NCBI GenBank assembly: GCA_024760905.1
Contig: CM045750.1
Span: 14,177,919 to 14,241,918, forward strand
Reading direction: 5' to 3'
DNA from: Plotosus lineatus
Lineage: Eukaryota; Chordata; Actinopteri; Siluriformes; Plotosidae
Length of the DNA: 64,000 nucleotides
Each line of letters begins with the position of its first letter. Position 1 is the stretch's first letter. The position numbers were made by a program, and so were the translations under genes. The notes below the pieces were generated by a model. That model was not told the origin of the DNA, ran no database searches, and saw nothing but the letters and a program-made list of their open reading frames with translations. Positions 36,499-63,399 of this stretch are shown here, piece by piece.

Positions 36499-36553
<55 letters not shown>
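36078..36553. repeat. large (GA)n purine tract
   Basis: About 475 bp of almost pure GA/GGA/AAG on the plus strand, with repeated blocks GAGAAAGCAAGAGAAAG and GGGGGACAGAGAGAG. Open frames here are artefacts. Confidence 0.95.
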
Positions 36554-37077
36554 TAAACTAGATTTATAGCTGTTTGAGTCTCAGACTTGGCTTGGTGTAA
36601 AGTGCTCACCTCACTAACATGGGAGACGCAGTGTTTATACAGTCACAAGACACTGTGGTGATAATGTAGAGGGAATGCACTCACACATGCAAACATTCCC
36701 TTTTAAGGTCATCTTTCAATTCTCCTCAAAAAATAGTAATGAGGGGAACCGCATGGTGGGCTCGCTTTCTATTTCCAGAACTACTTTCTCTGCTCTCTCA
36801 CATTCACATTGATAATATGTACACTGTGTAGAAACAAAACAAAAGAAAGACAGAAAAAACCCCCAAAACAAAACATAAAACACTTAACTCATACTTAAAA
36901 ACCATAGTGTCTGGGCTCCGGATTCAACTTCAATTATTACATTTGGTCAACTTTAAATGAAACTTTAAACTTTAAATGTTAATGTAGGTCGGACAAAAAC
37001 TTTTTTAAATTAGAACAAAAAATTTTTACAGTGTATTTTACCTCTATACGTATTTGTTATATCCTGTGTTCTGACTT

Positions 37078-37163
37078 ATTATTATTATTATTATTATTAT
37101 TATTGTTGTCGTTGGAATTATTATCATTATTATTATTGTTGTTGTTGTTGTTGTTGTTGTTGG

Positions 37164-37194
<31 letters not shown>

Positions 37195-37409
37195 GTTGTT
37201 GTTGTTGCTGTTATTATTTTTATTATTATTATTATTGTTGTTGTTGTTGTTGTTGCTGTTATTATTATTTTATTATTATTATCATCATTATTATTATTAT
37301 TATTATTATTATTGTTGTTGGCATTATTATTATTATTATTTTTATTATTATTATTATTGTTGTTGTTGTTATTGTTGCTGTTATTATTATTATTATTATT
37401 ATTATTATG
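37078..37409. repeat. (TTA)n/(TTG)n trinucleotide tract
   Basis: About 330 bp alternating runs of TTA and TTG, punctuated by GGCATTATT and GCTGTTATT. The open frames on both strands encode homopolymer-like peptides and are not genes. Confidence 0.95.
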
Positions 37410-37757
37410 AGTGTTACTATTCCAGATCAGTTGTAACGCTTGATGTCTGTTCCTGTGCATTATTTTAGTTTTCTTTAAGTGAAGACCCAGGAAGTCCCTG
37501 TTTGAGTTCTTAAACTTCTCATCTCTCAGGGTTTAGAACCTAATCTAACAACATGGTCCATCTTGTTTTGAGTTTAAATTGCAGTATCAATGTGTAATCA
37601 ACCTTAGTTTGAAATAAAAGATGTACTGTTTAATAATGTTTCCTTGAAAATCAGTGCTGCAAAGACAAAATGGCTGAAGATTGTCTTTATAAAGGATAAA
37701 TCATAATGATATTCCTTAAAAGGAAGTAATGAGGATTTGCTGTGACTGGAAACATTC

Positions 37758-37761
<4 letters not shown>

Positions 37762-37810
<49 letters not shown>
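37762..37810. repeat. (CA)n microsatellite
   Basis: About 49 bp of CA. Confidence 0.9.
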
Positions 37811-37813
<3 letters not shown>

Positions 37814-38479
37814 TGGGAGCCTAGCTTCTGAGTATGAGAACAACCTTACTAAATGTTGGGATGTGTCACATAAAAATGTTGGGCAATCTCATATGAAAAC
37901 CCTATTCCCTTACTGCTCATGTGAAAGTGACCCTGGGATCAAGATTTGAAGGGACTTAAGAAGGGGGGCAAGTGACAGTCAGGGAAAACCGGGGCTTTGG
38001 GTCATGTGAAAGCACTTGACTCTGATGGATCCCAGACTTCTAGGAAAATAATGTGCTTCCTCTCTCTCTCTTTCATAGTTTCCAGTTCATGAACTTCCTC
38101 CACCTCACTACCTATATATTAATCTAATAAATATATACCATCTTTTTAAAATTTAATTTAAGTGACCAGGAAAACTCTCAATAAGATTAAAAAAAACATC
38201 TTTCACTCGGGTGTCCTGGCGAAGACAACAGTGATCATCCATCCATCAGCAAAATAAAATAAACAAACATGTCTCACACATTATCTATCAGTTATTTAAC
38301 AGGAGCTATTTAAAGAAGCCATGTTGCCAAATATACATTTTTATCTCTTTGAGAGACTTTTATAAACCTGGCCTGGATGAGAGACAATGGAAACAACATT
38401 TAATTACAACGATAAACATTTATATTCAACATGAAGTTCATTATAATGAGTAAAACCATTTAATTTCTATCATTTATAT

Positions 38480-38547
38480 TTATATATATATATATATATA
38501 TATATAAGGAAGGATCTACTCAGAAAATCCTCTATATATATATATAA
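38480..38547. repeat. (TA)n enclosing a short shared segment
   Basis: Between two TA runs lies GGAAGGATCTACTCAGAAAA, the complement of the sequence that follows the TA tract at 18281. Confidence 0.6.
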
Positions 38548-38912
38548 GGGGGCAGTGGTGGTCTAGTGGTATAGGGCGCTGGATCGCTGATCCAAAGGTT
38601 GGGGGTTCGAGTCCCACTCTCCACAAGGTTGTCACTGTCCCCCCCAGTGCAGCTAACTGGGTTATCAAAGGCGGGCCATGTCTCTCACTGTCTATGGTGA
38701 GAGGCATGTAAAAGAACCATTGCTGACTTTCATAAAGAGTAGCTGCAAAGTCGTCAGCGTGTTTCTGTCCCTTGCTAAAAAGGGTTGTGACAGGAAGGGC
38801 ATCCGACGTAAAAAAAAAAACCTCTGCCAAATCAAATGTGCGAATCAGATGATTCGCTGTGGCGACTCCCGAGTAAAAGGGAAAAAGCCGAAAGGAAGAC
38901 AGACAGACAGAC

Positions 38913-38915
<3 letters not shown>
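38548..38915 (+). mobile_element. SINE-A copy, tail type 1
   Basis: Near-consensus head, body and tail (GTGGCGACTCCCGAGTAAAA, GGGAAAAAGCCGAAAGGAAG) ending in (ACAG)n and then (TA)n. Confidence 0.85.
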
Positions 38916-38965
<50 letters not shown>

Positions 38966-38969
38966 CAGG

Positions 38970-39312
38970 CAGTGGTGGCCTGTTGGTAAGGGGCGCTGGA
39001 TTGCTGATCCTAAGGTTGGGGGTTTGAGTTCCACTCTCCACAGGGTTGTCACGGTCCCCCCCAGTGCAGCTAACTTGGTAATCAAAGGCGGGCCATGTCT
39101 CTCACTGTCTATGGTGAGAGGTTCATGTTAAAGAACCATTGCTGACTTTCGTAAAGAGTAGCTGCATAGCCATCAGCGTGTTTCTGTCCCTTGCTAAAAA
39201 GGGTTGTGTCAGGAAGGGCATCCAACATAAATACCTATGCCAAATCAAACATGCAAATCAGATGATTCACTGTGGTGACCCCTGAAAAAGGGAAAAAGCC
39301 GAAAGGAAATGA
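38970..39312 (+). mobile_element. SINE-A copy, tail type 1, tandem to the previous one
   Basis: Separated from the copy at 38548 by a (TA)n run of about 55 bp, and followed by another (TA)n at 39333-39372. Confidence 0.8.
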
Positions 39313-39330
39313 AGCTACTTGATATACTGT

Positions 39331-39376
<46 letters not shown>

Positions 39377-39767
39377 CCTAGTTGTCCTTACATTCTTAAT
39401 AACAATAACAGCCTGTTTAGCTTCAGAACTCTGTGTGATACTGTGTATAACCTGCTTTATTTATTATGATTTATTCATGTTTATATGAACTTATTTTATG
39501 TATATTGTACACTAGTGATCAATACTATTATTTTATAATCATAGTCATAAAGTACAGACAGTGGTCAGCACCCTTAGTCCTGTAGGCTATTTTCAATTTA
39601 TGGATTTTTTATGCTTGATTATTCCCCATATGTTCCCAAGTTTTAGATAAAATAAATAAATAATAACGATAAAAGACATATTTCTTATGTACATTTAGAA
39701 CCATAACTCATGCTGGATAATTAAATGAAAAAGTTATATTAATATGATATGTCTGATGAAAACTTAC

Positions 39768-40040
39768 CTTCTGTTCCAGGGAAGAGAAGCCGAGGCAGAA
39801 CGATGCTGCTATCTGGACAAATGTGACATTAGTGGAGATATATGAAAAAGCAGTCGTGCAGTACACATGGACCCTACTGTGTTGTGTCTCCACTGAAGGA
39901 GTTTCCCAAGAATACCTCTCTTTTGAAGGACATACCACTTGAGGAGCAAAAACTTTTCTTTAACCTTATATGAGGCGAGAGGCAGGCGTAGATTACAGGC
40001 AAGTAAAAAAGGGAAATCCTCCAGATGACTGTGATTGGCT
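39768..40040 (-). promoter_or_regulatory. possible promoter and 5' non-coding exon of a minus-strand gene
   Basis: On the minus strand there is CCAAT (40038-40034), then ATATAAGG (about 39970), then about 200 nt ending in a consensus donor AAG/GTAAGT with exon end at 39768. No good coding frame with a recognisable product spans it. The next minus-strand gene downstream is gjb1, whose coding exon opens with an acceptor at 21666, so this could be a distant gjb1 first exon. That link is inference only. Confidence 0.35.
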
Positions 40041-40637
40041 CCATGTGTGTGAGCTTCCATGACCCCAGGCATTGACCCTCACTGTGTAAGTATGTGGAGA
40101 GGATCTGGAGCGTGGTGCTGCTGGGGAGGAGCACACAGGCTGGGGGTGGGCCTATTTTCCGGCTATGGAAGGCACAAATGACAATTTTCATATTTCTTCT
40201 AAATTTGGAGATTTCTGCCCCATGCTAGGGTCTTGGCAGGCTGTACTGTGAGCACATGTGGAAAAATATTACCAGAGTTACGTGTGACGTGAATGAAAAA
40301 CTTTGGCCAGACCGGCAGAAATGGCAACAGGGAATGTAGGATGAAGTGGAATCTTTAGTTACAGTATTTTACTGCAATTTCTAATTATTTTAACATCCAG
40401 TTAGAATTACATTCACAATTTAGAAGATACCCTTTTCCAGAACAACCTCTAAAAGTGCTTTGGTATTTATTTTAAAAAACATCCTGACAGTGTTTCACTC
40501 GGTCTTAAACTATGAATAATTAGTTCATGCATTATACTGAACATTTATTCATTCATTTTCTGAACCCTTAATCATAATTAGGTTTACACTGGCCCCACAA
40601 AAAAAAAGAGAAATTAGACTTTATTTCTAAATCCTGT

Positions 40638-40943
40638 GTGAGGCCGACGGCGTAGTGGTTAGAGTGCTACACTCATGATCGGGAAGTTGTGTGTTCAAAT
40701 CCCAGTTAGGCCCTCACTGTGCTAAGACCCCTGGGCAAGTTCTTAATCACAAGTGTGCCTCTGTTCACCCAGCAGTATAAATGGGTACCAGTAAAAATAT
40801 ACTGGGAAGGTAACCTGCGATGGACGAGCATCCCATCCAGGAGGAGTTGTACTCCTAGTCACGTCATGCTATGGAAACTGGGAATAAGCACCGGTCTGAT
40901 GAGCCACTAGGCTTGGGTGTAAAAAGCTCAATGGACTTTACCT
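40638..40943 (+). mobile_element. SINE-C copy with target-site duplication
   Basis: CTAAATCCTGT (40627-40637) and CTAAATCTTGT (40944-40954) flank a full element ending GACTTTACCT. Confidence 0.8.
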
Positions 40944-41167
40944 CTAAATCTTGTCCCCAGAAATTATGGCTGTCATGGTGGGTGATGAATAAACCAAGAT
41001 TGTGCACAAGTCACCCTCCCACCCCCTGCCACTCAATGTATTATTAACTTATATGGATGTGATATTTACCTTGAGCTGTCTACCATATAATGATTACATT
41101 TTTCATTAGAAATGTCCTTTCCTTTTCTCGGCTATTCAAATTGAAACTGTTCAATAATTTGATGTTG

Positions 41168-42252
41168 CAGTGTCTGTCTCACTTAATGAAAGTCTCACCA
41201 AACGAAAAATGCAGGTTACGAAACGCATTTTCCTAAAATTTTTGTCTCTGGATACGAAACAAGTTCACGTTACAAATACGCGCCATCTTAAAAGTTCAAA
41301 CGCGCCATACAAACATTTAAACGCGCCATTCAAACATTCAAACAATGCACGAGCTGCTCTCCCATCAATGACATTCAAACATCCCACCCCACTGGCCTCC
41401 CATTGGCTGGGAGGGAGCTGAATCGCCATAATACAGGACTATACCCATAATGCTTTTCATGTGCCTTCGACCCATTGTTCGACACAAGCATGAAGGAGAG
41501 TTGTACTGTTGGGTCGTGAGTTTCGTGAGTTTTTTAAGTGTGATTATTGCAGCGTTCTTCTTCTTCTTTTCCTTTCGGCTGTTCCCTTCAGGGGTCGCCA
41601 CAGCAAATGATCTGCCTCCATCTCTCCCGATCCTCTGCATCTTCTACTCTTACTCCAACGACCTTCATGTCCGCCTTCACCGCATCCATAAATCCAGCGT
41701 TATTTTTCGTTATTAATCATGAGCCCCAAGAAAGTGATTCCCGGTGAGACTGAAAAGAAGAAGCGGGCTCTGTTATCAATAAAAGTAAAACAGGAGATGA
41801 TAAAAAAATATGAAAGTGGGATTCGGTTGAGTGAAATTGCAAAGGAATCTGGCTGAAACCCCTCTACAAGCGGGACAATATTGAAGCAGAAGGAGGCATT
41901 AAAAGCGGAGATCCAGTGACAGAGGCGATTATTTCGGAAAAAGCCACCGTCATATTTAAGGACCTCGTGAAGGAGGGTGAGGGTTCTTCAGACCAGCAAC
42001 CCCCAGACTTTAAAGTGTCGCATGGGTGGTTCGAGAGATTTTTAAAAAGGTAAATAATTTTCTGTTACTTTTAGCATGTATTTCAGACAAAATTGATGTA
42101 CTTTTATAATTTTTAAAGGGTTTATGGGGTAGTCTTGGGAGCCTTTGAACAAATCACATGTTTTACATATAAAATGCTGTTCAACTTACGAAAAATGCAT
42201 GATACGAAAAAGGTGCTGGAACGGATAAATTTCGTAATGTGAGGTACGACTG
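41168..42252 (+). mobile_element. Tigger-type transposon remnant with transposase N-terminus
   Basis: The ends are CAGTGTCTGTCTCACTTA and, inward from the right, CAGTCGTACCTCACATTACG. From 41720 the plus strand encodes MSPKKVIPGETEKKKRALLS then KQEMIKKYESGIRLSEIAKE, with stops after it, and GTILKQKEALKAE. Later a second block, DFKVSHGWFERFLKR, marks the second DNA-binding helix-turn-helix domain. The DDE catalytic domain is absent. A LINE fragment is inserted at 41557. Confidence 0.8.
41557..41694 (-). repeat. GHVQR-type LINE 3' end inserted in the Tigger element
   Basis: Starts with CTTCTTCTTCTTTTCCTTTC (complement of the (AAG)n tail) and is flanked by CAGCGTT at 41550-41556 and 41695-41701. 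Confidence 0.7.
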
Positions 42253-42399
42253 TAGTTACATATGTTAAACCTGATGTAGCAGGAACCAGCAATAACTTTC
42301 TACCCCCACAGTAAGTTAAAAATATTAGAGGATTACCACCTCTAGAGTGTACAACCTCACAGACAGGCTTTCAAGATAAACTGATAAGCTCCACTTATA

Positions 42400-42545
42400 C
42401 TTCTGGTTGGACAGAAGCACACTTGTGGTTCAGACCTTACCCTGATGTCTTAGCACGGTAGAGGTCTAACAGGGATCCAAACCCACAACCTTCTGAACAT
42501 GAGCCCAGCACCCTAACCACTACCCCAATGACACCACAACCAGGA
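42400..42545 (-). repeat. SINE-C fragment
   Basis: Complement of the SINE-C head and first body third (AGCACACTTGTGGTTCAGAC, AACCACTACCCCAATGACAC). Confidence 0.55.
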
Positions 42546-42981
42546 TGGAAGTCTGGCTGGGAATACCAGGTGCTATGGAGGGTTAGGGGAAAAACCTGGC
42601 AACCTATCCTGTAAAAAAGAGTCATGGAGAGTTGGGTTTGATTGAAGGCACATACAAATTTTTAAAGTAAAGTATTTCACTTCACAAATCTAAAAGAGTC
42701 ATGAGTTTCTGAGCCCAATATGGAATGGGATTGAGATTTCAACATTTAACTTGAACTGTGCTGGACATTTTTCAGAGATTGCGTTGTAACCCCCAAGAAA
42801 GTTAATAAATTAACCCAAAGAATGTCTTGTATACTTCCTAAAATAAATTTCCATTTATATGAACAATCATGTTCTGTACGATAAAATCATTTAAGATTTT
42901 TTTTTCTTTTTTCTTTAAACAACCATCACACTGCTCCTGTTAGAAATGTACCAAAACAACTATGCAAAACTGATATCATGC

Positions 42982-43322
42982 AGGGGGCAGTGGTGGCTTA
43001 GTGGTATAGGGTGCTGGATCGCTGATCCTAAGGTTGAGGGTTCGAGTCCCACTCTCCACAAGGTTGTCACTGTCCCCGTCCAGTGCAGATAACTGGGTTA
43101 TTAAAGGCCGGCCATGTCTCTCACTGTCTGTGGTGTGAGGTTCATGCAAAAGAGCCATTGCTGACTTTCAACAAGAGTAGCTGCAAAGCCGTCAGCGTAT
43201 TTCCGCCCTGCGATGGCCTGACGAGCTGTCCAGGGTGTACTCTGCCCTCGTCCGGAGTGGGCTGGGATGGGCGCCAGCCTCCCCATGACCCTAATTAGGA
43301 TTAAGCGATTCCAGAAAATGAT
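42982..43322 (+). mobile_element. SINE-A copy, tail type 2
   Basis: Complete head, body, CGATGGCCTGACGAGCTGTC and CCTAATTAGGATTAAGCG tail. Confidence 0.8.
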
Positions 43323-43978
43323 GATATCATGCAACATAAAGTGACTCAAGTTCCGAAGTAGCACCATGCCTCTGTTGTAGAAAACACCACGAGTCTGTGT
43401 AACATGTTTCCGTTCGTGTCTGATGTACAATATGCACATTTATTGTCCACACCATCAGAAACAAAACTATATTTATGGAATAACATTGACATTTAGGTAA
43501 TTTTATATTGCATTTAAGATAATGCTGTTGAGTTTACATCTGATCAAATGAAGCAATTCAAGATCAGAACATTACCTCCAGAGGCTTGTGATGGGTACAT
43601 AACCTCATGGGTTTTGATGTGATTTTTAATACACTGTATATAGGGTGACTCTGAACCGCTTACACAGTATCACCTTTTTCTATTGCTACAGAGTCTTATC
43701 TTTGTGCGCCGTAGAATTGAAATCTTTTATTTTAGTTAGTCTCAATAACTACTGGTTTCCTCATGGCCACGAACATGAGAATGTCTTCCTGTTCTGTGAC
43801 AGGTCTAGGTCAAAGGTCATCATCAAAAGTCATTATAAATCAAATTAAAGTGGCAGGTAGAGAATTAAAGATTCTGATGATGGTATTGCGCTAAACCCAA
43901 AAAATGTTGTTTTAAATACAAATAATTAAAAATATGTGTAAAAATATTACATCTCACAATTCATTTTTTTCTCAAGGA

Positions 43979-43981
<3 letters not shown>

Positions 43982-44030
<49 letters not shown>

Positions 44031-44078
44031 TCTATATACAAGTCATACACACAAAACACACATGTCCATATACTCAGC

Positions 44079-44125
<47 letters not shown>

Positions 44126-44194
44126 CTATATACAAGATTATTAACAATAAAAACTTTCATTTCAATTTCTCTCTCTCGCCCTCTCTCTCTCGCC

Positions 44195-44259
<65 letters not shown>

Positions 44260-44310
44260 CTATATATAAGCCATACACACAAAACACACACGTCCATATA
44301 CTCAGCCATT

Positions 44311-44375
<65 letters not shown>
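43982..44375. repeat. compound CT/CA array with conserved spacer, locus A
   Basis: (TC)n, then (CA)n runs separated by a spacer that starts TCTATATACAAGTCATACAC and ends CCATATACTCAGCCATTC (about 44030-44083 and 44258-44312). Between them is a second lead-in AGATTATTAACAATAAAAAC. Same units as at 49190 and 51919. Confidence 0.9.
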
Positions 44376-44377
<2 letters not shown>

Positions 44378-45419
44378 TTCCAAATAAAATATTATTACAA
44401 TTTGTCTGTCAGAACAAGATTTGATCAGAAAAGGGCGCCTGTCTATTCAGGACTGGTTTGTATCACAACTTGTACAAACTTTCCTAAAGAACTACTAAAA
44501 ATAAAGTCTGAACTTGACATGCTTTCCTTTATCAAGTTAACAGAATTACTTTTAAAAACATGCCATAATAATGATGGGTTTGGAGAAAAGCCAAGTAAAC
44601 TACCATGGCCTTCCAAAATCTCCTATTACACTGTGCAGATATTAAACTAACAAATCAGATATAAACTAGTGAACTTCTGAATTTAATAAAATGAGGGACA
44701 TCTGCATATAATACATTACAGGCATCTGCTTGTTTACATGAATGCATGGAATATAGCGCATTGCATCCAAAGGATCACTACTTTATCATCTTGGATTGAT
44801 GTCAACATCTCAGTGGCAGTAAGAGCTAACTCAACTGGAGTCTCAGATTACTGGCCAAATAGGTTCGGGACCAGACTAAACTAAACAACAGGCTCGGCTG
44901 ATAAACCTCTCCTGTAAAACATTGACATTACAGAAACCAGAAGCAGAACAAATCTATCCAAGCCTAGGGATGTCTGCATGAACCACGGTGGCTACAGCCA
45001 ACAGCACACCATGAGCAACAGCACACCATGAGCTGAACAGGCCAATGAAGCACTGGAGAAATATGGTGAAGATTGAACCTGTAATGTATATACACTGTAC
45101 AGAAGCGGAAACAGTGCACAGGCACCGAGAGAACCAATCAGCAGAAAAGAAACATCAACATCATAAATATCTGTGAAGTACACAAGAGAAAATCCAACTT
45201 GCAGAAGGAGGAAGTATCATTTACAAGGTTCGAAGACCACAAGACAGTTGGTAAACTTAATATTATGCATTAATATCAATACAGAATTAAAATGACAGGC
45301 CTGGATGACTTTCTCATTACATTATATTAAATACTTGTTCTTGACTATCTCTCTTCCACTAAACATGTTTTAAAAACGTTTAACCACAAAAAGTGCAGCC
45401 AATAGCTCGGCCTACTCGA
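44376..45419. other. no recognised gene
   Basis: I see no exon, and nothing matches the repeat families named here with certainty. The stretch 44700-45200 may be old LINE 3' sequence. Confidence 0.35.
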
Positions 45420-45600
45420 AGTGAATCAGCCTACTGGGCATGTGTTCTGAATTTGTGTGCAGAAACTGAAGTGCCAAGAGGAAACCCCCATAACCATGGG
45501 GAGAACATGCTCACTTCACATAGAAACAGCCAAGCCAGGGACGCAACCCCAAGTCCTTTTCTTGGTGTGAGGTAGACGTGCTACCATGGCCCTATCATGC
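45420..45600 (-). repeat. SINE-B fragment
   Basis: Complement of the SINE-B middle (AACATGCTCACTTCACATAG) and head (GGTAGCACGTCTACCTC on the minus strand). Confidence 0.5.
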
Positions 45601-46490
45601 TGCCTGCATGCATTCATTCATTCATTAAATTATTAATTTATTCACCAAACTGCTTAATCATACCAGCGTTGCGGAGATGCTGTAGTTTATTTCAGTCAAT
45701 TTTGGTTGAAGGCAAGGAACATCCTGAACTGATAGCCATCACTGGGCCAAGATTACTCCAGGCCACTGCCTCTCTAATTTTAAAAAAGGATAAAGATTCC
45801 CTCCTTTATAGTAGTCATCATCCTCCTTTTTGCTGTGTGCAGATGTTAAACTTTAAACCAAAAATATGTATAAATTAGGATAATCGATGAGACAGACAGT
45901 TCTGTGTAGGCAAGATTAGTAAATGGACATGTTCATATCCAAACTGCTCGAGAGTCTGTATTAGTTTGTTTGAGTCTGGTAAGAAGATGAACAGATTTGG
46001 GCAACCAAGCTTACATCGCGAATCTCAACTGTGTACAAACTAAGGTCAGATACGTAGACCCTTTGACTGAGCTGCTATTGATGTTGCTTGAATAAAGTTT
46101 GATGTATCCTAATAGCCTGCTTTTTCCACCAGAGTTCAGCATATAGCCAGTAACCAGGGCTTTAATTGTCTTGAGTGTGATTCTCTTTAGGCTGGGGTTT
46201 ATCTCGTTGAAGACCAAGCCAGATGTTGCAGTCTATGAGTTCAATCTTGACAGGTTGGTCGGAAGGAGCTTTGTGATTAGCATTAGCAGATTTGATGGCT
46301 TTAAACACTTTTGTTTTCTTGAAAAATTGAGATCTACTGCAACATACAACAACCTCAGAGGTGAGAATGCAGGACCCATCACGGGCCCTTGTGGAATCCA
46401 AATCGTGTCTTCCTGTGTGCCAGGTGTTATACGTACGGCTGCTAGCCTTTGTCATTAGTCTAAGATGTAGTTTACAATCCATTTTAACAG

Positions 46491-46826
46491 TTCAGTTTAT
46501 TTTCTGTAAACGTTTAATCCTAATTAGGGTCACGGGGACGCTGGCGACCATCCCAGCCGACTCTGGGTGAGGCAGAGTACACCCTGGACAGCTCGCCAGG
46601 CCATCGCAGGGCGCAAACACGCTGACGGCTTTGCAGCCTACTCTTGTCGAAAGTCAGCTATGTTTTACATGAACCTCACACCATAGACAGTGAGAGATGT
46701 GGCTGCCCTTTGGTCCCCCAGTTAGCTACACTGAGGGGGACAGTGATAACCTTGTGGAGAGTGGGACTCAAACCCTCAACCTTAGGATCAGCGATCCAGC
46801 GTACTATACCATTAGACCACCACTTC
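46491..46826 (-). mobile_element. SINE-A copy, tail type 2
   Basis: CCTAATTAGGGTCACGGGGA tail to a diverged head (GTGGTGGTCTAATGGTATAG on the minus strand). Confidence 0.75.
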
Positions 46827-46904
46827 TGGCATTTTTTGAATAGTATTACATGGCCGACCTTATCAAAGGCTTTCATTGGCTGTTCACTGACTCACTTATT
46901 GGCT

Positions 46905-47208
46905 ATTGGGTTTTTGAGTTTTCACACCCGAGCCATAGTGGCTCATCAGGCTGGTGCTTATCCTCGGTTTCCATAGCGTGAAGCGACCAGGAGTTCATCT
47001 CCTCCTGGATGAGACGCTAGTCCATCGCAGGTTTCCTTCCCAGTACATTTTTACTGGTATCCATTTATACTGCTGGGTGAACAGAGACACACTTGCGGTT
47101 GAGACCTTGCCCAGGGGTCTTAGCACAGTGAGGGTCTCAGTGGGATTTGAACTCACAACCTCCCGATCATGAGCGCAGCAACCTAACCACTACGCCACCG
47201 GCCCCGAC
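46905..47208 (-). mobile_element. SINE-C copy with target-site duplication
   Basis: CACTTATTGGCT (46893-46904) and CACTCATTGGCT (47209-47220) flank it. Complete in reverse orientation. Confidence 0.8.
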
Positions 47209-47637
47209 CACTCATTGGCTGAGTCCTACTAATATCCTACTTAATCCTATTAGTGTCAAAGGGAGGCTGGAGCCAGTCTCATTTGATACTGGGCAAAGGC
47301 GGTGTATTTCCTGAACAGTTTGATATATATAAAAAAAAAAATAACAATAATAATAATAATTTAAAAAAAAGGGAAAATTTTGAGTCGGTGATTTTTTTTT
47401 TTTTTTTTTTTAATATTCACTGTAAATTTCTACAGGCTGTATAATTCTAGCAAACCTATTTACTGTACACAACTTTCTAATATGCAGCAAAGTTCTCTCA
47501 CCCACAAACAGTAAAATACATAAAACAATAAATGTAAAATAAATGGCTCTGCTGACAATATATTAGATGTATGAATATTTACATGATTCTTCATTTTTCT
47601 TTTTTACTATTTTATGATTGGCCTGGAAATTATTTAA

Positions 47638-47643
47638 TTTATT
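47638..47643 (-). terminator. possible btk polyadenylation signal
   Basis: AATAAA on the minus strand, the first canonical hexamer after the btk stop, giving a 3'UTR of roughly 0.4 kb. Confidence 0.4.
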
Positions 47644-48034
47644 TTACTGTGCAGGCCAGTGCCATATGGGTCAATAACATTTCATCCATACTCATAGTTA
47701 TTTATAACACATTATTATATTTTTTTAAACTACTGTATTTGCATTTTTTTGTAATTTGCTAAAATTAAGTTATTCTTGGTATGACATACCACCATACAGG
47801 TACAATAATATCTGGCTTTGATAATTGACATTTAAAGCTGAATAGAATATTATACAGTGAATATTACAATTTGAGATGGTAAAAAGTATGAAAATTAATA
47901 TTAAAAGTATTCAATAAAGAAAGTTTTAAAAAATCTTAAATAATCTATTTATATTTAGTAAACTAAAATGTAGCTGCAGTTCATGACAAAATGTATTTCT
48001 CATGGCTGTCTTCACAATCAGACAATTACTGTCA

Positions 48035-63399
<15,365 letters not shown>

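Noticed and set aside
37031..37468. Open frames of about 140 codons on both strands (Leu-rich and Asn-rich).
   Set aside because: They are translations of the TTA/TTG tract.
39809..40191. Open frames of 87 and 105 codons at the possible promoter.
   Set aside because: They overlap each other in different frames and cross the TATA and CCAAT signals. Treated as non-coding.
46011..46482. A 106-codon minus-strand frame and a 95-codon plus-strand frame.
   Set aside because: No domain recognised; next to SINE-A and SINE-C copies. The KAFDKVGHVILF text just beyond hints at a reverse-transcriptase relic but is too short to call.
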